IMG/VR virus record: IMGVR_UViG_3300025886_000147
Span: 1-25,207 of that record
Strand: one strand, 5' to 3'
DNA: 25,207 nucleotides
Source of the DNA: a virus
The position numbers were made by a program, and so were the translations under genes. Positions 15,885 to 24,549 of the stretch are shown here, one piece after another. How positions within the stretch are numbered: the stretch's first letter is position 1; every line of letters starts with the position of its first letter. A model generated the notes under the pieces. It worked only from the letters and a program-made list of their open reading frames with translations, was not told the origin of the DNA and made no database searches.

Positions 15885-17216
15885 ATGGCAATTGGAGATA
15901 CAGTTCAGGCGGGCTTAATGAGAATCGACACCTCGGCCTATGAAAGGGCGGGACAGGCAAATGCGAATGCTAACCAGGCATTCGGTAATGCCCTTAACCA
16001 AGTAGCCAAAGGATTCATCGAAGGGCGAGAAAAGAAAGCACGGGCAGAAGAAATGACGGGCTATCTGATGAACCAGGGAGTCTCCGAAAAAGATGCCAAA
16101 GCAATCGCCAAGAATCCATTTCTGCAAAAAGAATATCAGCGTAAAAAAGGTGCTGAACAGCAGATGAAGATCGAAGAAGGCCGAATTGCCCAAATGGCGG
16201 CCAACCGGCGAAGTGCGCAAAAGATTGCTGGAGATAAAGCCGCACAGATACAATCGGAAAAAGATTTGATTCGGGCAGATGCGGATGAGTTGAAGCAAAG
16301 TGCAACTAATATAGCTAAATTTAATTTAGATCGCCCGGATTTACCGATTACGGAAGAAACACCAGCCGCCTTTTTACCGGAACTTGATCCCGATCCGTTT
16401 GTCGGCCCTCCGACTACTTATCAAGGCCAAGCTCCAGCGGTCGCTCAGTTACCCGAAAGTTTTCAGCCCCAAGGCGCACAAGTAGTTGATGCAGTTCAAA
16501 GTGGCCGATTAAGCCCATTGGAAGGGAATCGTATAATGGACAGCATCCAAGGCCAAGCAATGGCCGAGCGGAAGGCGGCTCCCTCACTAAAAGATATATT
16601 GGATATTCAAGGTAAAACTTTAGATATGAATATTAAGACTGAAGACTTTGAGCAGAAGCAAGATGCGATTAGTTTTAAGCCGGAACAAAATTATCTTAAT
16701 TTAGGGGAAGTTAAATACGGGATATCGGGTAAATTTGGTAACGAGGCGGAAGTAATCAAAATAAAGAGTGAAGCTATTCCGAATTACCAAAAAATGAACG
16801 AAGTAATGGAGGATCTTATTGATTTAGGCGAGGCTCGGAAAAAGCAAAAGTATATGAGCAATTCCGATAAAGTTTTAGCTGAGTCTCTAAGTAGGCAGTT
16901 ACAAGGCTTACTTCGTGAAGATATTTTAGGTCCTGGTACTGTAACTGAACCCGAAAGAGCTATTCTAGAGCAGATAATACAAAATCCTACTCAATGGTTT
17001 GATTTTAAAGGAAAAACGGATGATAAAATTAGATCATTAAAAGGTGTCAGGAAAAAGGCATTTAATACCCTAAAATCAAGACTGTCCGGCCTCGGCTTAG
17101 ATGTCTCAGAGTTTGAACAAGGTGGAAATGCATCTGGAACAAATAAATCTTCCAATATGCAAAATAAGACGGATAGCGGGCTAAGTTTTGAAGAAATTTC
17201 TTTAGACGATCTGTAA
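15885..17216 (+). CDS. Putative internal virion (ejection) protein 2
   Basis: A 443-residue helical protein with an SD (AGAGGA). The N-terminus (YERAGQANANANQAFGNAL) leads into long coiled-coil-prone helices with many Lys, Glu, Gln and Ala (about 40-130). A Pro-rich linker (about 145-190) and a C-terminal helical region with SLSRQLQGLLREDILGPGTV follow. The stop overlaps the start of the giant protein (TAATG), so both are made together. Coiled-coil ejection proteins in this position form the trans-envelope channel for DNA in short-tailed phages. I see no enzymatic motif. Confidence 0.55.
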   Translation: MAIGDTVQAGLMRIDTSAYERAGQANANANQAFGNALNQVAKGFIEGREKKARAEEMTGYLMNQGVSEKDAKAIAKNPFLQKEYQRKKGAEQQMKIEEGRIAQMAANRRSAQKIAGDKAAQIQSEKDLIRADADELKQSATNIAKFNLDRPDLPITEETPAAFLPELDPDPFVGPPTTYQGQAPAVAQLPESFQPQGAQVVDAVQSGRLSPLEGNRIMDSIQGQAMAERKAAPSLKDILDIQGKTLDMNIKTEDFEQKQDAISFKPEQNYLNLGEVKYGISGKFGNEAEVIKIKSEAIPNYQKMNEVMEDLIDLGEARKKQKYMSNSDKVLAESLSRQLQGLLREDILGPGTVTEPERAILEQIIQNPTQWFDFKGKTDDKIRSLKGVRKKAFNTLKSRLSGLGLDVSEFEQGGNASGTNKSSNMQNKTDSGLSFEEISLDDL

Positions 17217-20200
17217 TGCCAAAGTATAGAATAAAGTCCGACATCTTAGGGGTGGATTTTGGAATCCGCACGGATGAAAAGTTAACCGAGCGGGATTACT
17301 TCGACATCCTTAAAACGAAAGTCCAGCCACAGGATTTATTACACGCTTATACATCTGCTCCTTACGATGAGAAAAGGCAGAACCTAGCGACTAAGGCATT
17401 GGATAATGGTTTCTTTGACCAGGATGTTGGTTTTACCGAGTCAGTGGCAGAAGTCGGGGGCATGGTCGGACAAGGGATTGGTGATATGCTCACCACAAAT
17501 GTATATGCCACTTCTCGTTTACAGCGGGCAAGGATGCAATATGGAGATGCTGACAACGAACAGGTTTACCAACCACTAATCGAAGAGGGCATTAAGAAGG
17601 CCGGACAACAGCTTAAAGGATTGGCTTATGCGGCCAAGCGGGCAGACCGATCCATCGAGGATGATTTATCACAGGCTATGCAGTTTGCCGGTATCCCTCG
17701 GGATGATGAGAATTTACAGAAGCGAGTTATCGCAGAAGCACAAAGACAGGACCAGTCACAAGTTGCCGCCACACAGGCACAGATGGGAGTGGAAGCGGCG
17801 GGCATGATGGCCATAATCGGTGCAAAGGGTAACGAGGTAATCGAGCGAGTAAAGGCAGACTCCTCAAAGGAATCCAAACTCGCACAGATTGAATATTTAG
17901 CGGATAAATTCGATATTGCTGAAAAGATTGAGAAAGGTGCAGAACTTGGACTTGCAGAAGCGGGCTTGCTCGGAACTTTAACCAATGTCTACCTCGGTAA
18001 AAACTTATCTCCATTCGATGTAAATCAAGAAGCACTTCAAGATGTACAGTCGGGATTAGTTGAACCGGATCGAGAGGTTGCACTTGTCGGATCAGTAGTC
18101 GCAGACCCTAGCTTTGTTGCAACAATGGGAGCGGCTGGCGGAGTAAATGCGATGCGTAATGTATTAGCTCGGGGCATGGTTATAAGGACAGGCGAAAAGG
18201 CGGCACAGGAGTCCTCGTTAAGATTATTTTTAAGTAGAGCAGAAAACATCGCTAAACCATCAACTCAGCAAAAGGCATTAATTAAATCAGCCGAGCAGAA
18301 GTTGGCAAAGGTTGCCGGATCGGGTGAAAAGTTAGATAAACTTGTGGCTAAATCGCAAGGGGTTGCACAGGCAAAAGTTGGCAGTCTTATACAGAGTGGA
18401 GAGGCAAGCACTCAAAGCGGGGCAAGGCTTGTAAATTCGCTATCTAAAGCACTTGAAAATGCACCCGCCCCCAAAGCTCCAATATTTAATCGGATGACCG
18501 GTAAGATATTGGAACGGGCTGGAATGACTACCGAGACACTCGGACGCACCATAGAATTTATTCAGCGATTACCCGAGGAAGCTCTGACTACTCTGTTTAT
18601 GAAGGGCAACATGGGTGGGATGAGCCAAGAGGCCGCCCAAATGGCCGCAAGAGCGGTTGCAAAGCCAGTACAATCGCTTGCGGCGGCTGGAGTCGTAACC
18701 GGTGGATTTAATGAATTTAGCCCCGACCTTGAAAACCTTGGACTCGCTTTACTCTTAGCACCAGGTGGATCTTCCCTTGTAACTCGATTCGGACATGATG
18801 CGGCAATCCTCGGGAAGCAGTTACAATTTGCACAGGCATCCAGCCCACTATTTCAACGGATCGCACAACTTGATCCCGCAGATGCCTCGTTAACATCGGT
18901 AATTATTGACCGATCATCCGCCTTAACTATACCCGAAACTATCTCAGGACTTGCTGAAGGGATATTCTCAAAGTCTCGTCAGTTCGGTCCATCCCCAGCC
19001 TTAAAAGTCCCTTCGACTGCATTGGCAAAGACAGGACTTGGGAACACTTTAACCGGTGCAGTTAATACAGCGAAGACTGTAGTCGGTGCATCTACTATAC
19101 CAGGAGCAATCGGATACGCTTTGGACGGCGAGGCGGGAGCCGGTGGAGCGATTGGAGCTTCATGGCCATTCCTAGCCGCTGGATTAGGCATGGGTACACT
19201 GGTCAAGTTTGGGTCAAAGTCAGACTTATATATGAAGATGGCCGGAGATGAGGCATACTTTAAAGATACATATTTGGATAGCACGGACCGAGCATCTTAC
19301 GAAAGTCAGCCAAGAATAGTCCGTCAGGCAATTGCCACATCGAACATTCAGAACCCCGATGTAATCTTTCGATTCAAAGAAGGTAAACCACCTCCCGGCG
19401 AAAGTAGTAATTTCTCAGTTGAGAATGGCGAATCAGTTATAACGATATACGGAAAGTCTCACCCACAGGAAGTGCTTTCCGCTATATTCGGCCATGAGAT
19501 TGCCCACCATATTGATACCTTTGGCTTTATGCCTCAGATCATTGACGAGCTTATTGGTTCTGTCGAAAAAGGTAAGCCTGGAGTTTATACAGAATTTAAG
19601 AACGGCAAACCTGTTATTAATAAAGATGCGGAAGGCCGAGAAGTCTATGCCACCAATAAAGAGTTTCAAAAACATCGCCAGCAATACTTAGACCGATTGG
19701 AAGCGGGTGGAATCGATAAAAATTCACCTTCATATAAACAGTATGCAAATAACGATGCACAGATTGCCCGAGAAATCTTTGCGGCTCATGGTGCAGATTG
19801 GTACTTCGGTGGAGAGTTTGTAAATAAAAACTGGCAAGGTGCTGGAGCAAAGATGATGGGGGCAATGCTTGATCCCTTATTTGGCTCAACCGGATTAAAG
19901 AAGTTCTTCCATCGAATTGGATTAGCCACTAGCGAACAAACTGGACTTGTGGCTGACCCAACGGGCTTATTCCCCGGCTTAAAAGAAGTCCCCGCACTTA
20001 CCCGAATGATCGAGAAATATAATTCCGATGTTCGAGGCTACGGACCACAAGCCCGCCGTGAGGGTAGGGGGAGAGGTAACCTTGTCGATCCAGCCTTTAA
20101 GGATGAAGTGGCAACTGTTAACCTCACCGCAAAGGATCTCGAAAACCCAGCAATCGTAAATCGGTTAAAAGCGGGTGGAGTGGTAAAGATTAAGGACGAT

Positions 20201-22576
20201 GGAACAATTGAAACAGATGTTGAAGGCCGACCTGTTTTCCTCCCAACCCGAGAAGTAAATAAGAATAATAAAAAACTATCCAACGACATCCTTGAGATTA
20301 TCCGAAAGAAAGAGGATGCCGGTGAAACTTTTGGCGAAGGTCATGTATCACTTGAAAAAACAGTCGATGGAAAAGATCGGGCAACTGGTGTATTTATCGA
20401 CCCATCAATCATTGACCAGTTACAGGGTAAATATAATCCTCACCAATTAGCCGCACTTAAACAGATTAATCAGACTTTACGGAATGGAACCGGAGATGTT
20501 TGGGATTTATTTTATTACTCAGCTTTAAAGTATAACAAGGCGGGTAGGAAAGTATACGGACAGATAAAAGGCGGTGATCGAACCAGCCTTCCATTCGGTA
20601 TAGAAATTACCAAGGATGGAAATATAAACATCCAAACCATTTCGATGGATGCCTTTATTAAAAACCTTGAATGGTTCGCTAAAAGCAAAGGCTATTCCCA
20701 AAAGATGGCACAGGCATTCGGTGGAATGAATCCATTTGAGAATACACAGGCCGCCCTCAAATTACTCCCGAAATATCTGCAAAATCATTTAAATAAGATT
20801 GAGAACGGCACACCTGAGAGTGGAATAACAGTGGCACAGCGCGATCTCATCAACGGCGCGATTGGCAGAATGAATACCGACCAGGTAAAAGCCAATCCCG
20901 TACTGGAGGGGTTGGGGGATCGGCGGAGTCAGCGCCAACAAAGTTATCGCTCCCGCCGATTGGACAGAATTGGAAATGCGGTCCGAGGTGAACCTGGTTA
21001 CCCAGCAGTAAAGAGTGCGATTGAACAGAATAAACTTCCAATGCGGATACCTAATGAAGCCGATGTCACTGTGACCGAGAAACTCTTCATGCCAGCCTCC
21101 GAAGCGGGTGCGGGGAAGGGGAAGCCTACTCAAGGCGATACAACTCCGGCATCGGTTCAATCATGGGACGGACCGAATCCTACATTTGGCACAAATTTCA
21201 CCAAGGGAATGGTTAAGGATAATAAGGAGGCCGCCGCTTTACTTCGTAAATCATATGAAGATCAATTCGGTGAACCACTAAGGGCGCAAGATTTTACAGA
21301 GGAACAGGTAAATTGGTTGGGCGATATGTTTGCTAAAGAAGGGGAGGCTGCACTTGGCAGAACCGGCAATGCGGTAGACTGGTATACGAGTGCAGTTGAG
21401 CGGGCATTGGCGGTAGCCGAGGAAATCTTTCCCGATATTGGTCAGAAGTATGAGGCTAAGGATAGGTTTCTTGGTGCATTATCGATCACTAGTCAGAACA
21501 TGAGGGTGATGGATAATGCAAAAGGTGCAGTTAAACAATATCAGCATAAGGAAAGAACCGGTAAATTTGACTACAGTATTAAGCATGGAGCAAAGGCAGA
21601 TGCCATAACGCAGAATTTAAAACTCTATGACCAGGCAGAAGCTAAAATGGGAGCTAAGGATCTCCACGAATTTCTAGATACAGACTTTACTGTTAAAGAA
21701 TTATCAGAATGGGGAAAGGGTTTCTTTGGGGATAAAAAGTTTTCCATAGCTGGTTACAGCACTGATAAAGTTAAAGGTTCGGCAATATTTGGTCCAAAGA
21801 TTGGGCAAGGATTCTTTCAGAACCTTCGAGGAAACTATAATCCAGTTACTGTCGATCTGTGGTTGCGGAGAACATTTGGCCGATTAACCGGTTTAGCGTT
21901 AGATACGCAATTAAAAGCTGGTGACATAGGTAGGCTTATTTATTCGGTCCGTAAAAATGTGGGCAAACGGAAATTCTCAGGATTGGAACTACCCGAGTTT
22001 TTAAAAGGGGTTTCGATAACTGGAAAAGTACAGGGTAACGGAGTTGCTAATTTTAAAATATCTGACCAGGCATATAACCGGTTATTTGGAGATAATACTA
22101 TTGGCCGAGACAATTATGAAGCAGTTTACGAATTTGCCGGTAAGTTAAATAAAGAGTGGGAACGAAGATTTGCGACTGCCGGTAATGATGTTACAAAAGC
22201 TAAAAAGGCGATCAAGGCGGCCAAGAAGGAAAAAAAAGGCACAGCGAATCTAGAAAAGAAACTCGCAAAGTTGGAAATTGAAAAGGAGGCAATTGGTAAA
22301 GAAAAACCACAATGGGCAAAGGCCGGTTCAACTGTTTCCGATAAATTAAAACCTATTGATATTCCATCAAATGCAGAGCGGGCTGTTATCACAAAAGCAT
22401 TTAATGTGGCATTAAAGACTTTAAGAGATAAAGGCATCGACTTGACCCCGGCGGATCTTCAAGCTACTCTATGGTATCCTGAAAAAGATATATGGGCATT
22501 TTTAAAAGGCGAAAACTCAGATGCATTAAATATGTCCTACGATACAGCAATGGAGGTAATTCGTGACCAAAGATAA
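17216..22576 (+). CDS. Giant ejection protein with zincin motif and HhH-GPD-like region
   Basis: A 1786-residue protein, the size of T7-like gp16 or larger. Helical N-terminal part; Gly/Ala hydrophobic stretches near 508-525 and 620-665 (IPGAIGYALDGEAGAGGAIG) could contact membrane. At 757-770 AIFGHEIAHHIDTF contains HExxH (His760, Glu761, His764), a zinc-metallopeptidase motif; Glu853 in AREIFAAHGADW is a possible third ligand. At about 1416-1560, DRFLGALSITSQNMRV, FGPKIGQGFFQNL and NPVTVDLWLRRTFGRL follow the order of the HhH-GPD DNA glycosylase/lyase fold, with Lys1528 and Asp1547 where endonuclease III has its catalytic Lys and Asp. A Lys-rich coiled coil lies near 1660-1700. It is likely packaged in the virion and injected ahead of or with DNA. 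Confidence 0.75.
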   Translation: MPKYRIKSDILGVDFGIRTDEKLTERDYFDILKTKVQPQDLLHAYTSAPYDEKRQNLATKALDNGFFDQDVGFTESVAEVGGMVGQGIGDMLTTNVYATSRLQRARMQYGDADNEQVYQPLIEEGIKKAGQQLKGLAYAAKRADRSIEDDLSQAMQFAGIPRDDENLQKRVIAEAQRQDQSQVAATQAQMGVEAAGMMAIIGAKGNEVIERVKADSSKESKLAQIEYLADKFDIAEKIEKGAELGLAEAGLLGTLTNVYLGKNLSPFDVNQEALQDVQSGLVEPDREVALVGSVVADPSFVATMGAAGGVNAMRNVLARGMVIRTGEKAAQESSLRLFLSRAENIAKPSTQQKALIKSAEQKLAKVAGSGEKLDKLVAKSQGVAQAKVGSLIQSGEASTQSGARLVNSLSKALENAPAPKAPIFNRMTGKILERAGMTTETLGRTIEFIQRLPEEALTTLFMKGNMGGMSQEAAQMAARAVAKPVQSLAAAGVVTGGFNEFSPDLENLGLALLLAPGGSSLVTRFGHDAAILGKQLQFAQASSPLFQRIAQLDPADASLTSVIIDRSSALTIPETISGLAEGIFSKSRQFGPSPALKVPSTALAKTGLGNTLTGAVNTAKTVVGASTIPGAIGYALDGEAGAGGAIGASWPFLAAGLGMGTLVKFGSKSDLYMKMAGDEAYFKDTYLDSTDRASYESQPRIVRQAIATSNIQNPDVIFRFKEGKPPPGESSNFSVENGESVITIYGKSHPQEVLSAIFGHEIAHHIDTFGFMPQIIDELIGSVEKGKPGVYTEFKNGKPVINKDAEGREVYATNKEFQKHRQQYLDRLEAGGIDKNSPSYKQYANNDAQIAREIFAAHGADWYFGGEFVNKNWQGAGAKMMGAMLDPLFGSTGLKKFFHRIGLATSEQTGLVADPTGLFPGLKEVPALTRMIEKYNSDVRGYGPQARREGRGRGNLVDPAFKDEVATVNLTAKDLENPAIVNRLKAGGVVKIKDDGTIETDVEGRPVFLPTREVNKNNKKLSNDILEIIRKKEDAGETFGEGHVSLEKTVDGKDRATGVFIDPSIIDQLQGKYNPHQLAALKQINQTLRNGTGDVWDLFYYSALKYNKAGRKVYGQIKGGDRTSLPFGIEITKDGNINIQTISMDAFIKNLEWFAKSKGYSQKMAQAFGGMNPFENTQAALKLLPKYLQNHLNKIENGTPESGITVAQRDLINGAIGRMNTDQVKANPVLEGLGDRRSQRQQSYRSRRLDRIGNAVRGEPGYPAVKSAIEQNKLPMRIPNEADVTVTEKLFMPASEAGAGKGKPTQGDTTPASVQSWDGPNPTFGTNFTKGMVKDNKEAAALLRKSYEDQFGEPLRAQDFTEEQVNWLGDMFAKEGEAALGRTGNAVDWYTSAVERALAVAEEIFPDIGQKYEAKDRFLGALSITSQNMRVMDNAKGAVKQYQHKERTGKFDYSIKHGAKADAITQNLKLYDQAEAKMGAKDLHEFLDTDFTVKELSEWGKGFFGDKKFSIAGYSTDKVKGSAIFGPKIGQGFFQNLRGNYNPVTVDLWLRRTFGRLTGLALDTQLKAGDIGRLIYSVRKNVGKRKFSGLELPEFLKGVSITGKVQGNGVANFKISDQAYNRLFGDNTIGRDNYEAVYEFAGKLNKEWERRFATAGNDVTKAKKAIKAAKKEKKGTANLEKKLAKLEIEKEAIGKEKPQWAKAGSTVSDKLKPIDIPSNAERAVITKAFNVALKTLRDKGIDLTPADLQATLWYPEKDIWAFLKGENSDALNMSYDTAMEVIRDQR

Positions 22577-22760
22577 AAAGAAACCTGAAGTATATGACTT
22601 CGACCATGAAGATGGTTTAGCATCGCAGTTGTCTGATAAGCAGATCGAAGGTGCGGCATCCTCACTAAAGAAATTGATGGACCGAAAGAAACGGGAAGAT
22701 CCAGCACTTAGGCAAAGATTAAAAGACCTAGATGCTGAGATGAAAACTCGTAAATCTTAA
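22563..22760 (+). CDS. Small charged protein of unknown function
   Basis: A 65-residue ORF starts at GTG 22563, 14 bases inside the giant ejection gene, and is the last gene of the late operon. It is very polar and helical (SDKQIEGAASSLKKLMDRKK, REDPALRQRLKDLDAEMKTR) with no hydrophobic core to speak of, so it may form a coiled coil or bind a partner. A GGAGG 6-9 bases upstream of the GTG supports this start. Function unknown. Confidence 0.55.
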   Translation: MTKDKKKPEVYDFDHEDGLASQLSDKQIEGAASSLKKLMDRKKREDPALRQRLKDLDAEMKTRKS

Positions 22761-22786
22761 TACTAGTTCCGCCGGTGCTAAGTTAT

Positions 22787-22800
22787 CCGAAAGATTTCGG
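22787..22800. terminator. Possible weak bidirectional hairpin between convergent genes
   Basis: CCGAAA (22787-22792) and TTTCGG (22795-22800) form a short perfect stem in the 44-base gap between the late operon and the leftward recombinase operon. It sits where a two-way terminator would be expected, but there is no T-run on either side and the stem is short. Confidence 0.25.
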
Positions 22801-22804
22801 TAAT

Positions 22805-23050
22805 CTATTCCCGCTCGATTTCCTCGATGTAGAAATCTCCGACCTCTCGCATTAGCTTGGCGATAGCGGATGCATCCTTAATAGGTTCATCGATAAAAGT
22901 AGGGTCAAATGTTTCGCTCCCATCTTCCGCCACCACTATCTCGGCAATCAATTTAGGGCTGTGGAGGTGGACAACAAATGTCCGGTCCTCTGTATCGCCG
23001 ATGATAAACTTTGGGAATTTTGCCTCAAAACTTTCTAAGTCATTAACCAT
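22805..23050 (-). CDS. Small protein downstream of the recombinase
   Basis: An 81-residue acidic protein on the minus strand. It begins MVNDLESFEAKFPKFIIGDT and has alternating beta strands and a C-terminal helix (AKLMREVGDFYIEEIERE). The SD AGAGGA at the right distance overlaps the recombinase stop codon, so the two genes form a leftward operon with coupled translation. No DNA-binding motif or family is recognised. It could be a recombinase accessory factor or a lysogeny gene by position; this is inference. Confidence 0.65.
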   Translation of the reverse strand: MVNDLESFEAKFPKFIIGDTEDRTFVVHLHSPKLIAEIVVAEDGSETFDPTFIDEPIKDASAIAKLMREVGDFYIEEIERE

Positions 23051-23054
23051 AATA

Positions 23055-23969
23055 TTATCCTCTTGGGTGGGCTAGGCCGTGGACTTCTTTAAGCCGGGCG
23101 CTAGAAACATGGGTGTAAATTTGTGTACTCGATAAGCTTGAATGCCCGAGTAATTCCTGAATTGCACGAAGATCCGCACCATTATCAAGTAAGTGAGTAG
23201 CGAATGAATGTCGAAGCTTGTGCGGGGTGATATCATGCGGAAGCTCCGCGAAGTTTAAATACTTTTTAATCAGATATTGGACCGACCGAGTGGTAAACCT
23301 CTTACCAAAAGAATTTATAATGACTGGATCGGACTTTTTCGATTTCTTGGCAAACATATGCCTAAACTTTTGGACTGTGTCGCTGGCCTGTTTACCGATA
23401 ACTACCATTCTTTCCTTCTGACCTTTCCCGACTACCTTTATAGTTGAGCGAACAAAATCAATATCCTCGTAATTAATGCTAACTAATTCGCTAACCCGCA
23501 AACCCCCAGCATAAAGAAGCTCTAAAATCATCAAATCCCTCAATGAATTAAATTTTATTCCTACGCCCTTCGGCTCATTGGCGGGCGGTTGCTTCATCAG
23601 CTTAGTCATCTGATCTTCAGACAAAACTTTGGGCAATGGCTTACTAAGCTTGGGCAGAGCGATATTTAAAAATGGATTTATTGTGGCAAGCTTACGAGTC
23701 CGGCAAAAAGTAAAAAAGGTACGGAGGCCCGAAATATGATGCCTAAGTGTTCGGCGGGATATTTGATTCTGTACCTCAATGCAGTAACTTCTAGCCTGTT
23801 GCCGGGTAACCTCAGAGGGTAGGGCGACCTTCTCCTCCTTCTTAGCCCAGGTAAAAAATAACTCAATGGCGTGTTTATAGTTACGGACCGTGTAAGGTGA
23901 TAATCGGCGGACTACTTTCATGTATTCAATAAACTCAGAAAGTTCAAAAAGTACAATTTTGTCGGCCAT
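23055..23969 (-). CDS. int: Tyrosine recombinase (Xer-like phage integrase)
   Basis: A 304-residue site-specific recombinase of the XerC/XerD type. The SAM-like N-terminal domain (LSPYTVRNYKHAIELFFTWA) is followed by the catalytic domain with every expected residue: Arg158 (YAGGLRVSEL), Lys182 (VGKGQKER), His250 and Arg253 (HKLRHSFATHLL), His276 (LLGHSSLSSTQ) and the nucleophile Tyr285 (IYTHVS). It ends with the Xer-like RLKEV...AHPR. The frame is open to a TTG at 24020, but ATG 23969 (MADKIVLFEL) gives the standard length. No SD is evident at either start. It lies at the junction of late and early regions next to an inverted-repeat region, so integration or excision of this phage is the likely role; resolution of multimers is an alternative. 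Confidence 0.93.
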   Translation of the reverse strand: MADKIVLFELSEFIEYMKVVRRLSPYTVRNYKHAIELFFTWAKKEEKVALPSEVTRQQARSYCIEVQNQISRRTLRHHISGLRTFFTFCRTRKLATINPFLNIALPKLSKPLPKVLSEDQMTKLMKQPPANEPKGVGIKFNSLRDLMILELLYAGGLRVSELVSINYEDIDFVRSTIKVVGKGQKERMVVIGKQASDTVQKFRHMFAKKSKKSDPVIINSFGKRFTTRSVQYLIKKYLNFAELPHDITPHKLRHSFATHLLDNGADLRAIQELLGHSSLSSTQIYTHVSSARLKEVHGLAHPRG

Positions 23970-24038
23970 ATGTTTTGTTATTTTATTTATGCGGATTTGT
24001 AAAGCTGTTTGCCTTCGCAAACACTGGTAAGGCTGTTA

Positions 24039-24145
24039 TTTTCTTTCGCTAACCCTTGCGTTAGAATTAGTCCACTTTATAGCAATTTAGTCCTTGCATG
24101 GGTGTTTGCAGTCCAATATTGTACGCAAGCACTAGCGAAAGAAAA
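24039..24145. repeat. Long imperfect inverted repeat upstream of the integrase
   Basis: The left arm (24039-24061) is TTTTCTTTCGCTA, four bases, TTGCGT. The right arm (24123-24145) is ACGCAA, four bases, TAGCGAAAGAAAA. Nineteen of 23 positions pair, and the four mismatches are clustered in the middle of each arm. The arms enclose 61 bases. Two bipartite half-sites of this form fit recombinase or dimeric protein binding better than a transcript hairpin. Confidence 0.85.
24094..24122 (+). promoter_or_regulatory. Possible sigma-70-type promoter for the rightward early genes
   Basis: TTGCAT (24094-24099) and TATTGT (24117-24122) are separated by 17 bases, a fair match to -35 and -10 boxes, and lie 25 bases before the ATG at 24148. 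The -10 box abuts the right arm of the inverted repeat, so a protein bound there would affect initiation. The match is only moderate and the sequence is AT-rich, so chance is possible. Confidence 0.3.
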
Positions 24146-24147
24146 AT

Positions 24148-24549
24148 ATGAAAAAAGGTACTAAAAAATGGATAAATGACTTAAGTTGCACATTATACTA
24201 TAAGGGTGAGACTCGTAAGTGTTTTGCGCAAGATTTTAGGCATATGAGACTAAAGCTTCCCGAGGCGGTTCAGCGGAAGTGGAAATTATGGTGTAATATG
24301 AATAGTGACAGACTAGCTCAAGTAAGTAATAATGAGTGGCATGGACATACTATATGTGCCACTGGCGAACGAATTAACTACACCATCATTGACCGCAAGG
24401 ACAAGGTTAAAGAGGCGGCTAGGCTTTTGGGTCAGGTTGGCGGCCAAGCTGGATATGGTAAGAAAAAAGTTCGGGGAGATTCAAATTATTACCGCTTACT
24501 CCGAGCTAAAAGAACGATTAAAGAGTCACAAAAAAATAAGAAAAAATGA
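24148..24549 (+). CDS. Basic protein of unknown function
   Basis: A 133-residue, Lys/Arg-rich protein, first gene of the rightward early region. It has a beta-rich start (DLSCTLYYKGETRKCFAQDF), HMRLKLPEAVQRKWKLW in the middle, HGHTICATGERINYTIID and a long basic C-terminal helix ending in KKK. Two Cys in the first half and a Gly-rich basic loop (GGQAGYGKKKVRG) are notable. No SD is clear. The basic character suggests nucleic-acid binding, but no fold is recognised. Its stop overlaps the next start (ATGA). Confidence 0.6.
   Translation: MKKGTKKWINDLSCTLYYKGETRKCFAQDFRHMRLKLPEAVQRKWKLWCNMNSDRLAQVSNNEWHGHTICATGERINYTIIDRKDKVKEAARLLGQVGGQAGYGKKKVRGDSNYYRLLRAKRTIKESQKNKKK

Larger units (their letters stand above)
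23970..24147. other. Divergent non-coding region, candidate attP/control region
   Basis: This 178-base gap separates the leftward recombinase from the rightward early genes. It holds a TGTTTGC-CTTC-GCAAACA hairpin (24006-24023), the long inverted repeat described separately, and GTGTTTGC at 24102-24109 that is inverted relative to GCAAACAC at 24017-24024. AGTCC occurs at 24069-24073, 24089-24093 and 24110-24114 (spacing 20 and 21 bases, about two helical turns). Clustered inverted and phased direct repeats next to an integrase are typical of attP arm and core sites or of a divergent operator. No tRNA-like segment is seen. Confidence 0.5.

Noticed and set aside
17626-18249. Several minus-strand ORFs opposite the giant ejection gene
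   Set aside because: They are Ala/Ser-rich shadows of the helical + strand protein; the + strand reading is continuous for 1786 residues with domain motifs.
23970-24020. Upstream TTG start for the recombinase
   Set aside because: It adds 17 residues through a hairpin sequence outside the normal Xer-like length; ATG 23969 gives the standard N-terminus.
23970-24147. A tRNA gene or tRNA fragment as attachment site
   Set aside because: No T-arm GGTTCGAAT-type segment or acceptor pairing could be found by eye.
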